Assembly: GCF_000772085.1 (NCBI RefSeq)
Contig: NZ_CP009755.1
Span: 1,984,001 to 2,048,000, forward strand
DNA from: Curtobacterium sp. MR_MD2014
Lineage (GTDB): Bacteria > Actinomycetota > Actinomycetes > Actinomycetales > Microbacteriaceae
Reading direction: 5' to 3'
DNA length: 64,000 nucleotides
The notes beneath the pieces are model-generated. The model searched no databases. It had not been told where the DNA came from and saw only the letters and a program-made list of their open reading frames with translations. The stretch's first letter is position 1. Each line of letters begins with the position of its first letter. Below, piece after piece: positions 1 to 7,888 of this stretch. Both the position numbers and the translations under genes were made by a program.

Positions 1-81
1 GATGACACCGCTCGCCGGTGTCGAGACGCGGTGGTAGCCGTCCTCCAGTGGGACGACCTCGGTGCTCGTCGTACGCTCCAT
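1..81 (-). CDS. N-terminus of an unrecognised protein (cut by window edge)
   Basis: Only the first 27 codons are inside the window. The ATG at 81 is preceded on the minus strand by GGAAGGGGAAAGCG, a good ribosome binding site, so the start is credible. The peptide begins MERTTSTEVVPLEDGYHRV and is too short to assign. The upstream gap holds a palindrome that resembles CsoR-type operators, so a metal or sulfur stress function is possible. That is inference from the operator only. Confidence 0.6.
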   Translation of the reverse strand, partial: MERTTSTEVVPLEDGYHRVSTPASGVI

Positions 82-123
82 CGCTTTCCCCTTCCGCTCG
101 TCGTCGAACGATGGCCTCCACCA

Positions 124-140
124 TACCCCGGTCCGGGGTA
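124..140. promoter_or_regulatory. CsoR-like palindromic operator
   Basis: TACCCCGG-T-CCGGGGTA is a perfect 8-bp inverted repeat around one base. CsoR/CstR-family repressors recognise TACCC...GGGTA palindromes. A TATGGT hexamer (minus strand, 125 to 120) overlaps its edge, so a bound repressor would occlude RNA polymerase in front of the gene starting at 81. A MerR-family site is the alternative. The regulator gene is not visible. Confidence 0.5.
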
Positions 141-286
141 CAAGTCCTCCACATGACGGACGTCGCCGGGGGTCGTCCGAGGATCCACCCGCTGTGTGCG
201 TGCTCTGGATAGCATCGGGGCGACGGCGCCCGTGCGGGGGCCGTCGGGGGCGCAACGTGGGCTCCCGGACGACGGATGGAGGACGG

Positions 287-2347
287 ATGCGAGCGGCTCA
301 CCACGGATCGCGCACCGACGATGGATCGGCCCCTCGGGCGCTCGGTCGGCATCGCGAAGGCCCCCACGCGGCCGTCCGCGGCGCCCGCTCGGCGATCACA
401 CGCGCCGTGGGTCGGATCGGCGCCGTGCTCCTCGCCGCCGGACTCGTGATCACGCCCGCCGCAGCAGCCCACGCGACGGACCCGGTCGACCTCGGCGGTG
501 CCTACGTGGTCGACGAGGCCGGTGCCCTCAGCAGCGGTCAGCCGACCCAGGTCGAACGGGCGGTCCAGGACCTCTACGACCGGACGCAGACGCAGCTCTA
601 CGTGGTCTACGTGCCGACCTTCACGAACCCGACCGACCACGCCGCCTGGGGTGACGCCCTGATGGAGCGCAACCAGATCGACTCCGACGCGATCGTGCTC
701 TCCGTGGCGGTCGACGACCGGATCGCCGACATCCAGCAGACGAACGCGACCGCACTGTCGAGCAGCGACGTCGAGTCCGCCTACCAGCAGGACGCCGTCC
801 CGCAGCTGCGGGACGGCGACTGGGCGGGCGCCGCCGTCGCCCTCGCGGACGGACTCGTCTCCTCGCAGGCCCCGCCGGACCTCACCTGGCTGTGGGTCCT
901 GCTGCTCGTGGTCGTCGTCGGTGCGGTCGTCGCCGTCCTGGTGATCCGCACCCGCAACAAGCGACGCACCGCCGAGGCCGCACGAGCGCAGGAGGCGTCC
1001 CTCGCCGGGCTCGAGCGCAAGGCGGGCGCGGCGCTGGTCACCATCGACGACGAGCTCCGGACGGCCGAGCAGGAGGTCGGCTTCGCCACGGCACAGTTCG
1101 GCGAGGACGCGGCGAAGCCCTTCGCCGAGGCCGTCGCGACCGCGAAGCGGAACGTGCGGCAGGCGTTCTCCTACCAGCAGCAGCTCGACGACGAGGTACC
1201 GGACTCCCCGCAGCAGCGCGCGCAGTGGGCGAACCAGATCGTCGCCATCTGCGAGCAGGCCCACGCGTCCATCGACGAGCAGACCGAGGCCTTCGACCAC
1301 CTGCGGTCCCTCGAGGACGGGGTCGAGGACGCCGCGACCGCCCTCGCCTCCGCGGTCGCGGCAGCCCCGGTCGAGCTCGACGCCGCCCGCCGCGCGCTCG
1401 ACCGGGTGCGCGGGTCGTACGGCGGCCGGACCCTGGCGACGGTCTCCGACAACGTCGACCAGGCCGAGCAGGTCCTCGGCTACGCGACGGAGCGGTCGCA
1501 GGCGGCGACCGCGGCCATCGCGTCCGGGGACAAGGGCGAGGCGGTCATCGCCGTGCGCGACGCCCAGCACGCGCTCGCACAGGTGCAGCAGCTGACCGCG
1601 AGTGCGACCGGCGCCGAGCGCACCTTCGCCGAGGCGACCGCCCGGGTCCAGGCGATGCGCGCAGACATCGAGGGAGACGTCGCCGCAGCCCGTTCGATGC
1701 GGTCCGGCGACCCGGCCCTCGCGGCCGCGGTGACCCGTGCCGACACCGTCCTCCGCCAGGGCTCCGACCCGCGCGACCCGATCGCCGCCGTCGACGCGCT
1801 GACGAAGGCGAACACCGAGATCGACGCCGCACTGGCCGCAGCACGCGGTGCGCAGGAGCAGCAGCAGCGGGCACGCCGCGCCCTCGACGACGCCCTGCGC
1901 GACGCCCGGGCCCGGATCAGCCAGGCGCGCGACTTCATCTCGCTCCGCCGGGGAGCCGTCGGCACGACGGCCCGGACGCGCCTGTCCGAGGCCGAGCGCG
2001 CGCTCGACGACGCGGTCGACCTCGCCACGAGCGACCCCGCCCGCGCCCTCGGGGCTGCACGCGCCGCCGAGCAGTACGCCGCCGCGGCGATGGACGCGGC
2101 GAACGACGACATGGGCGGATGGCCCGGGCAGGGCGGCGGCGGCAACGGCGCACAGCTCGGGGGCCTCGTGACCGGGATCGTGCTCGGCGGCCTCCTCGGC
2201 GGACGCGGCGGCAGCTACGGGGGCGGCTCCTTCGGCGGTGGGGGCTTCGGCGGCGGCGGGGGCTTCAGCGGCGGCGGGGGCTTCGGCGGAGGCGGCGGCG
2301 GGGGCGGCGGAGGCGGCGGAGGCTTCTCCGGCGGCGGCCGCTTCTGA
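287..2347 (+). CDS. TPM-domain secreted/membrane protein with coiled coil and Gly-rich tail
   Basis: 686 aa from the ATG at 287, chosen because GGAGG lies just upstream and it precedes the signal sequence; the longer open frame upstream lacks such support. A hydrophobic signal (about 44-60) ends in AHA-T. A TPM (YgcG-type) domain follows at about 75-190, then one membrane helix at about 199-222, a long Ala/Glu/Arg-rich coiled-coil region to about 600, and a low-complexity GGGFGGGGG tail to the C-terminus. TPM proteins are extracytoplasmic envelope proteins of uncertain activity. The next gene is pspA, and TPM-PspA adjacency suggests a joint role in membrane stress. Confidence 0.85.
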   Translation: MRAAHHGSRTDDGSAPRALGRHREGPHAAVRGARSAITRAVGRIGAVLLAAGLVITPAAAAHATDPVDLGGAYVVDEAGALSSGQPTQVERAVQDLYDRTQTQLYVVYVPTFTNPTDHAAWGDALMERNQIDSDAIVLSVAVDDRIADIQQTNATALSSSDVESAYQQDAVPQLRDGDWAGAAVALADGLVSSQAPPDLTWLWVLLLVVVVGAVVAVLVIRTRNKRRTAEAARAQEASLAGLERKAGAALVTIDDELRTAEQEVGFATAQFGEDAAKPFAEAVATAKRNVRQAFSYQQQLDDEVPDSPQQRAQWANQIVAICEQAHASIDEQTEAFDHLRSLEDGVEDAATALASAVAAAPVELDAARRALDRVRGSYGGRTLATVSDNVDQAEQVLGYATERSQAATAAIASGDKGEAVIAVRDAQHALAQVQQLTASATGAERTFAEATARVQAMRADIEGDVAAARSMRSGDPALAAAVTRADTVLRQGSDPRDPIAAVDALTKANTEIDAALAAARGAQEQQQRARRALDDALRDARARISQARDFISLRRGAVGTTARTRLSEAERALDDAVDLATSDPARALGAARAAEQYAAAAMDAANDDMGGWPGQGGGGNGAQLGGLVTGIVLGGLLGGRGGSYGGGSFGGGGFGGGGGFSGGGGFGGGGGGGGGGGGGFSGGGRF

Positions 2348-2426
2348 CAGCCGACACCACCCCCTCGGGACACACGACCACCAGGACCAGCAGCACCACG
2401 AGAGACCTTCCACGAAAGGGAACACA

Positions 2427-3152
2427 ATGGCAAAGCAGACGATTCTCGGCCGGATCTCCTCGCTCATCCGGGCGAACGTGAACCAGCTCATCGACGACGC
2501 CGAGGACCCGCAGAAGATGCTGGACCAGCTCGTCCGCGACTACACGAACAACATCGCCGACGCGAAGACGGCGATCGCGCAGACGATCGGTAACCTCCGC
2601 CTGCTCGAGCAGGACCACGAGGAGGACAAGCGCGCGGCGACCGAGTGGGGTCAGAAGGCCGCCAACGCCTCGGCCGCCGCCGACAAGTACCGCGCCGAGG
2701 GCAAGACCGCGGACGCCGACAAGTTCGACAACCTCGCGAAGATCGCGATCGGCAAGCAGATCGCGGCCGAGCAGGAGGTCAAGGACAACGAGGGCCCGCT
2801 CGCCACGCAGAACGAGCAGGTCGAGAAGCTCAAGTCCGGGCTGGCCGGCATGGAGCAGAAGCTCGAACAGCTCAAGGCCAAGCGCGACTCGCTCGTCGCC
2901 CGTCAGAAGACTGCCGAGGCGCAGTCCAAGGTCAACGACGCCATCGGCAACATCGACATCACCGATCCGACGAGCGACCTCAACCGCTTCGAGGAGAAGG
3001 TCCGCCGCGAGGAGGCGAAGGTCCTCGGGCAGCAGGAACTGCAGTCGTCGAGCCTGGACGCGCAGTTCGAGAGCCTGGAGGACGTGGGTCGCGACGCCGA
3101 GGTCGAGGCACGTCTCGCCGCGCTGAAGAACGGCGGGTCCGCGGGTATCTGA
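2427..3152 (+). CDS. pspA: PspA/IM30 family phage-shock protein
   Basis: 241 aa, starting MAKQTILGRISSLI after an AAAGGGAA ribosome site. It shows the PspA pattern: an N-terminal amphipathic helix, DDAEDPQKMLDQL near residues 25-37, then almost uninterrupted helical coiled coil rich in K, E and Q. PspA polymerises on the inner face of a stressed cytoplasmic membrane and limits proton leakage. It lies 79 bp after the TPM gene in the same direction, so they are likely cotranscribed. Length fits the family (about 220-250 aa). Confidence 0.92.
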   Translation: MAKQTILGRISSLIRANVNQLIDDAEDPQKMLDQLVRDYTNNIADAKTAIAQTIGNLRLLEQDHEEDKRAATEWGQKAANASAAADKYRAEGKTADADKFDNLAKIAIGKQIAAEQEVKDNEGPLATQNEQVEKLKSGLAGMEQKLEQLKAKRDSLVARQKTAEAQSKVNDAIGNIDITDPTSDLNRFEEKVRREEAKVLGQQELQSSSLDAQFESLEDVGRDAEVEARLAALKNGGSAGI

Positions 3153-3197
3153 CGCGGAACTGCGGACGGCGCCGGACCCTGCTGCCAGACTGAGACG

Positions 3198-4028
3198 ATG
3201 CAGTTCCTCGTCGTCGGTCAGTGGCAGGGTTCGGCGTCGTCGCGCGCGATGCGCCTCGGCGACGGAGCACAGGCCATCGCAGCCGATCTCCCCCGCGCCG
3301 CCACGACCGTCGTCGACGTGCCGGCCGGCGCGGGCGACCGGCTCGAGACCGCCGTCGCCCGCTACACGTCGGTCCGTGCCGTGGCCGACCGCGTCGCCGA
3401 GGAGACCGGCGTCGCGAGCGAACCCGTCCTGGTGGTCGGTGGTGACGGGTCGAGCGTGCTCGGCGCCTCCGTGCTCGTGCGTCCGGACACCGCGTTCGTG
3501 CGCATCGCCGGATCGAGCGGCTACCGGTCGCTGAACCGCGCACAACCCGTCGCCGCCGAGACCGCCGTCCTGCGCCTGCTCGTCGACCGCCCGGAGGACC
3601 TCTTCCCCGACCTGCCGGTCCTGGACCCGGCCAGGGTCGTGCTCGCCGGGATCCGCGGAGTCGAGGACGCCGAGATCGCCGCCCTCGACCGGGTCGGGAT
3701 CACCCACCTCGACGTGGACGCGGCGACGCCGGACGCGATCGCGGTCGCGGTCGGGTCCACCGGCGCCGAGCGCGTCTTCGTCCACGTCGACCTCGACGTG
3801 CTCGACCCGGCCGAGGTGGACGGGCTGCTCGAGCCGGTGCCCTTCGGGATCGACGCCTCCGGTCTGGTCGAGCGCATCCAGGCCGCGACGCGGGGACGGC
3901 GACTCGTCGGGGCCGCGCTGACCGGCTTCGCACCGGTGGACCCCGACAGAGCGGTCGACGACCTGGGAGTGATCCTGCGTGCGGTCGGTGCCCTGACGAC
4001 CGCGTCCCGCACCACCGACCGCGGCTGA
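3198..4028 (+). CDS. Arginase/ureohydrolase-fold protein with degenerate metal site
   Basis: 276 aa. The third family motif is intact as HVDLDVLDPAEV, placing it in the arginase/agmatinase/formiminoglutamase superfamily. The other manganese motifs are not: GGDHS reads GGDGS (His lost), and the expected DAHxD segment reads FVRIAGSSGY. A binuclear Mn centre therefore looks impossible or strongly altered. It may be a pseudoenzyme, a regulator, or an enzyme using different ligands. It is a single gene between pspA and the reductase. A CAGACT hexamer six bases before the ATG suggests a weak leaderless promoter. Confidence 0.75.
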   Translation: MQFLVVGQWQGSASSRAMRLGDGAQAIAADLPRAATTVVDVPAGAGDRLETAVARYTSVRAVADRVAEETGVASEPVLVVGGDGSSVLGASVLVRPDTAFVRIAGSSGYRSLNRAQPVAAETAVLRLLVDRPEDLFPDLPVLDPARVVLAGIRGVEDAEIAALDRVGITHLDVDAATPDAIAVAVGSTGAERVFVHVDLDVLDPAEVDGLLEPVPFGIDASGLVERIQAATRGRRLVGAALTGFAPVDPDRAVDDLGVILRAVGALTTASRTTDRG

Positions 4029-4083
4029 CCGGTCCTCCGGATCCGCGCCGCGCCGTGCACGGCCGACGCCCCGCCGCTCCGCG

Positions 4084-4089
4084 TAGGTT
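4084..4089 (+). promoter_or_regulatory. -10 element, leaderless start of 4097 gene
   Basis: TAGGTT lies seven bases before the ATG at 4097. Transcription would begin at or next to the start codon. No clear -35 box is seen. Confidence 0.5.
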
Positions 4090-4096
4090 CGGGAGC

Positions 4097-5500
4097 ATGA
4101 CGGACTACGACCTCATCGTGATCGGCGCCGGCGCAGTCGGCGAGAACGTGGCGGACTACGCCCACAAGCGCGGCCTGTCGGTCGCCGTGGTCGAGGCCGA
4201 ACTGGTCGGCGGTGAGTGCTCCTACTGGGCGTGCATGCCGTCGAAGGCGCTCCTCCGCAGCGGCCACGCGGTCGCGGCTGCGAAGCGCGTCGACGGTGCC
4301 GCGCAGGCGGTCACCGGGCACGTGGACGCCGCGAAGGTGCTCGCGCGCCGCAACTCCTTCACCTCCGACTACCAGGACGACAGCCAGGTGGCCTGGCTCG
4401 AGTCCGCCGACATCGCCCTGATCCGCGGCCACGCCCGCATCACCGGCGAGAAGACCATCGAGGTCGGCGGCGAGACGCACACCGCACGCGCCGCCGTCGC
4501 CGTCGTGACCGGTTCGCTGCACCAGCTGCCGGACGTCTCCGGTCTCGCGGACGCGCAGCCGTGGGGTACCCGCGAGGGCACCAGCGCCCAACAGGTCCCG
4601 GAGAGCCTGCTCGTCATCGGCGGCGGCGTCGCCGGCTCCGAGCTCGCGACCGCGTGGGCCTCCCTCGGGTCGAAGGTCACCCTGGTCGCCCGGCACGGGC
4701 TGCTCGGCGGCATGGAGCCGTTCGCCGGTGAGCTCGTCGCCGACGCGATGCGGGAGCTCGGCATCGACGTCCGCACCGGTGTCAGCCCGACACGGGTCGA
4801 CCGCGACGAGCACGGCCTGGTCACCACGACGCTCGACGACGGCACCACGGTCGTGACGAGCGAGGTCCTCGCGGCGACGGGTCGGAAGGCGCACACCGCC
4901 GACCTCGGCCTCGACTCCGTGGGGCTCACCCCGGGCGACTGGCTGCAGGTCGACGACACGATGCTCGTGCAGGGCACCGACTGGCTCTACGCCGTCGGCG
5001 ACGTCAACCACCGCGCACTCCTCACCCACCAGGGCAAGTACCAGGCACGCGCCGCCGGCGAGGCCATCGCCGCACGGGCGCAGGGCCGCCCGGTGCACGC
5101 CGAGCCCTGGGGCGCCCACGTCGCGACCGCCGACCACGCAGCCGTCCCGCAGGTCACCTTCACCGACCCCGAGGTGGCGAGCATCGGCCTGACCGAGACC
5201 GCGGCACGCGAGCAGGGCATCGACGTCCGCGCGGTCGAGTACGACCTCGGTGCGATCGCCGGCTCGGCGCTGCAGGCCGACGGCTACACCGGCCGGGCGA
5301 AGATGGTCGTCGACGAGTCCCGCGGCGTCGTCGTCGGCGTGACCTTCGTCGGACAGGACGTCGCCGAGATGCTCCACGCGGCGACGGTCGCGGTCGTCGG
5401 CGAGGTCCCCGTCGACCGGCTCTGGCACGCGGTCCCGGCGTACCCGACGATGAACGAGGTCTGGCTCCGCCTGCTCGAGACCTACGGCCGACCGGAGTAG
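4097..5500 (+). CDS. FAD/NAD(P) dihydrolipoamide-dehydrogenase-like disulfide oxidoreductase
   Basis: 467 aa class I pyridine nucleotide-disulfide oxidoreductase. The N-terminal FAD-binding GxGxxG is seen in VIGAGAVGENV. The redox pair is GGECSYWACMPSKALL, with Cys41 and Cys46. A second Rossmann GGGVAGSE motif lies near residue 175, the second FAD motif is YAVGDVN, and the C-terminal dimer/acid-base motif is HAVPAYPT. It resembles Lpd, mercuric reductase and mycothione reductase. The Ser-Tyr-Trp-Ala spacer between the cysteines is not the usual Lpd form, and no E2/E3 partner lies nearby, so the substrate is unknown. The next gene starts two bases after its stop. Confidence 0.85.
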   Translation: MTDYDLIVIGAGAVGENVADYAHKRGLSVAVVEAELVGGECSYWACMPSKALLRSGHAVAAAKRVDGAAQAVTGHVDAAKVLARRNSFTSDYQDDSQVAWLESADIALIRGHARITGEKTIEVGGETHTARAAVAVVTGSLHQLPDVSGLADAQPWGTREGTSAQQVPESLLVIGGGVAGSELATAWASLGSKVTLVARHGLLGGMEPFAGELVADAMRELGIDVRTGVSPTRVDRDEHGLVTTTLDDGTTVVTSEVLAATGRKAHTADLGLDSVGLTPGDWLQVDDTMLVQGTDWLYAVGDVNHRALLTHQGKYQARAAGEAIAARAQGRPVHAEPWGAHVATADHAAVPQVTFTDPEVASIGLTETAAREQGIDVRAVEYDLGAIAGSALQADGYTGRAKMVVDESRGVVVGVTFVGQDVAEMLHAATVAVVGEVPVDRLWHAVPAYPTMNEVWLRLLETYGRPE

Positions 5501-5502
5501 GG

Positions 5503-5859
5503 GTGCGCAACCCGCTCCTCGACTCCCCCGTCTCGCGCGCCGGTTGGGTGTTCGCCACCGCGGTCGGACTGGCCGTCGGGGTGCCCTTCTCGACCGGGCG
5601 GATCCGGGTCGAGGACGGGTTGATCGTGTGCACGGGGCTGCCGCGCTGGGCGTTCCGGCGCGGCGGCACGTGCGTCGGGTCGGTGTACCTGACGCGGGAC
5701 AACGACGGCCCGCGCGTGCTGCGGCACGAACGGGTGCACGTGACGCAGTGGCGTCGCTACGGCATGCTCATGCCGCTGCTCTACGCCCTCGCGGGGCGCG
5801 ACGCCGCCCGCAACCGCTTCGAGGTGGAGGCCGGTCTCGAGGACGGCGGCTACCGCTGA
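5503..5859 (+). CDS. Small protein with HExxH motif
   Basis: 118 aa from a GTG two bases after the reductase stop, so probably translationally coupled to it. A hydrophobic stretch covers about residues 15-30. His75-Glu-Arg-Val-His79 matches the zinc-metalloprotease HExxH signature, followed by a Trp/Arg-rich helix and a weakly hydrophobic LMPLLYAL. No other protease features are visible, so proteolytic activity is only a suggestion. I do not recognise the family by name. Confidence 0.7.
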   Translation: MRNPLLDSPVSRAGWVFATAVGLAVGVPFSTGRIRVEDGLIVCTGLPRWAFRRGGTCVGSVYLTRDNDGPRVLRHERVHVTQWRRYGMLMPLLYALAGRDAARNRFEVEAGLEDGGYR

Positions 5860-5874
5860 CCCGGTGACCCACCA

Positions 5875-5920
5875 CCGGACGGGAGGCGCACGGCGGGTCC
5901 GAAACGTGCCTCCCGTCCGG
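5875..5920. terminator. GGGAGGC-family hairpin between convergent genes
   Basis: A perfect 13-bp stem (CCGGACGGGAGGC / GCCTCCCGTCCGG) encloses about 20 bases. It sits between the stop of the 118-aa gene and the end of the iron ATPase gene, so it could terminate both. It belongs to the dispersed repeat family described in the findings. The rest of the 5860-6062 gap shows nothing further. Confidence 0.65.
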
Positions 5921-6062
5921 CAGGCGGTCCGCTCCGAGCCACCGAGCGGGCCGGATCCGTCACGCTCGCCGCACGGGCCGACCGATCGCACCCGCTGGAC
6001 GAACGCGAGCGGCGCGTCCTGCCCGCTCGGGGCAGGCAGCACCCGCGCCGAGCCGTCGGCGG

Positions 6063-6902
6063 TCAGGCGACGCGCCGGCGCGGCACCACCAGGGGTGTCC
6101 CGGTCTCCGGGTCGGGCACGACCACGCAGGGCAGTCCGAACACGTCCTCCACCAGCTCCGAGGTCAGCACCGCGGCCGGCGTGCCCTGTGCCACGATCGC
6201 CCCGTCGCGCATCGCCACGAGGTGCGTCGCGTACCGGGCGGCCTGGTTCAGGTCGTGGAGCACCGCCACGACGGTGCGGCCCGCCGCGTGCAGTGCCGAG
6301 GCGAGCTCGAGCACGTCGTACTGGTGCGCGATGTCGAGGAACGTCGTCGGCTCGTCGAGCAGGACGATGTCGGTCTCCTGCGCCAGCACCATCGCGATCC
6401 ACACGCGCTGCCGCTGCCCACCCGAGAGCTCACCGACGCTCCGGTCGGCGAGCGACACGGTGTCGGTCTGCTCCAGCGCGGCCTGCACGGCGGTGCGGTC
6501 GGAGCCGGACGACGGGTGCAGCAGGTCCTGGTGCGGGAAGCGGCCGCGGGACACGAGGTCCCGGACGGTGATGCCCTCGGGTGCGACGGGCGTCTGGGGC
6601 AGCATGCCGACCCGACGGGCGACGGCCTTCGGGCGGAGCGAGTCGATCGGGGTGCCGTCGAGGAACACCGTGCCGGCGCTCGGCCGGAGGGTGCGGGCGA
6701 ACGCCTTCAACAGGGTCGACTTGCCGCAGGCGTTCGGACCGACGATCACGGTGAGTTCCCCGTCGGGCACGTCGACGTCGAGCGACGACACCACGGTCCG
6801 GTCGTCGTACGCCAGGGTCAGCCCGCGCGCCCCCAGGGCCGTCGTCGGGACGGGACCACCGGCTCGCCCGGACGGCGCCGGGGCGGACGCTGCCGTGTTC
6901 AG
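6063..6902 (-). CDS. Iron-siderophore ABC transporter ATP-binding protein (FepC type)
   Basis: 279 aa if it begins at the CTG at 6902. Walker A is GPNACGKST, the signature LSGGQRQR, Walker B IVLLDEPTTFLD, and the switch His is in VAVLHDLNQA. The FepC/FecE pattern RGRFPHQDLL indicates siderophore import. No ATG, GTG or TTG in frame fits the N-terminus. The CTG overlaps the stop of the preceding gene as CTGA, the same geometry as the ATGA/GTGA couplings common here, so a CTG start is my best call. Permeases and binding protein are not adjacent, so it must work with components encoded elsewhere. Confidence 0.85.
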   Translation of the reverse strand: MNTAASAPAPSGRAGGPVPTTALGARGLTLAYDDRTVVSSLDVDVPDGELTVIVGPNACGKSTLLKAFARTLRPSAGTVFLDGTPIDSLRPKAVARRVGMLPQTPVAPEGITVRDLVSRGRFPHQDLLHPSSGSDRTAVQAALEQTDTVSLADRSVGELSGGQRQRVWIAMVLAQETDIVLLDEPTTFLDIAHQYDVLELASALHAAGRTVVAVLHDLNQAARYATHLVAMRDGAIVAQGTPAAVLTSELVEDVFGLPCVVVPDPETGTPLVVPRRRVA

Positions 6903-7828
6903 TGCTCGGCCTTGCCGTGCCGCCAGTACCCCATGAACGCGACCTGCCGACGGTCGAGTCCGACGCCGCGCACGAGGTGTCGGCGGAGCTCCTTCACGCA
7001 ACCGGCCTCGCCCGCGATCCAGGCGTACACCGGTCGCTCGTCGAGCGCGGCCGGCACGTCCCAGAGCACCTGCTCGTCGACGTCCACGTCGGCCAGGTCC
7101 ACGGCGCCGCGCACCGGCTCCGCCACCGAGGCGGCCCCGGTCGTGACCTCGGCGGCCCAGGCGTGCACCTGGTCCGTCATCCGGACCCCGTGCGAGGCAC
7201 CGTTGCGGGCGATCCACCGCACCTCGACACCGGCGGGTGCGGTGACCGGCAGCCGGTCGGCGTCGGTCGGGACCTCGATGAAGACGTGTCCGACGGTCGC
7301 CACGTCGAGTGCCTCGAGGATGGCGCAGATCGCGGGAGCGGCGGTCTCGTCCCCGGCGAGCAGGATCCGGGTCGCGCTCCCCGGCGCGAACTCGGCGGCG
7401 CCGCTCGGCAGCTCGGCGGGCGAGGACGGCACGGCCGGACCGACGATGCGGAGCTCGTCCCCGACACGGCACGCCGACACCCACCGCGAGGCCGGTCCGG
7501 TGTCCCCGTGCGCCACGAAGTCGATGTCGAGCTCGCGGGCGTCCGGGCGGAAGGACCGGACGGTGTAGGTGCGCAGCGGGTTCCGCTCGGCGTCGGGCAG
7601 TGCGCGCCACGCGCCGTACCAGTCGTCACCGTCGGGCAGGTCGGTGAACCCGTGTCCGGGGATCGGCAGGACGACCTTGATCCGCTGGTCGAGCCCGACC
7701 GCGGAGAAGTCCGCGAGCGCGTCACCGGTGAGCGTCACCCGGACGAACGACGGGGTGAGCGCCGACACGGCCGCGACGCGGACGGAGAAGACTCGGTACC
7801 GGGCTGCCACGAGGTACGAGTATGGCAT
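6899..7828 (-). CDS. Siderophore-interacting protein (FAD-binding ferric reductase)
   Basis: 309 aa. An N-terminal FAD-binding domain carries the RxYT signature as PLRTYTVRSF, and the middle has HGDTGPASRWV. The C-terminal SIP domain contains AGDETAAPAI and ends AWIAGEAGCVKELRRHLV, typical of SIP/ViuB proteins. These release iron from imported ferric siderophores using NAD(P)H in the cytoplasm. It is first in an operon with the ATPase, overlapping it by four bases. A DtxR/IdeR-like iron box overlaps its start codon. Confidence 0.92.
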   Translation of the reverse strand: MPYSYLVAARYRVFSVRVAAVSALTPSFVRVTLTGDALADFSAVGLDQRIKVVLPIPGHGFTDLPDGDDWYGAWRALPDAERNPLRTYTVRSFRPDARELDIDFVAHGDTGPASRWVSACRVGDELRIVGPAVPSSPAELPSGAAEFAPGSATRILLAGDETAAPAICAILEALDVATVGHVFIEVPTDADRLPVTAPAGVEVRWIARNGASHGVRMTDQVHAWAAEVTTGAASVAEPVRGAVDLADVDVDEQVLWDVPAALDERPVYAWIAGEAGCVKELRRHLVRGVGLDRRQVAFMGYWRHGKAEH

Positions 7829-7839
7829 GCCTTACCTAA
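7821..7839 (-). promoter_or_regulatory. DtxR/IdeR iron box
   Basis: The minus strand reads TTAGGTAAGGCATGCCATA. By eye it matches 12 of 19 positions of TTAGGTTAGCCTAACCTAA, with the TTAGGTnAG half-site intact. It covers the start codon of the siderophore-interacting gene, so DtxR-Fe(II) bound here would block initiation in iron-replete cells. Confidence 0.7.
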
Positions 7840-7888
7840 GGCTTCCAGGGTGCAACGGGGTACCCGACGGGGTGCGAGGATCGGACCC

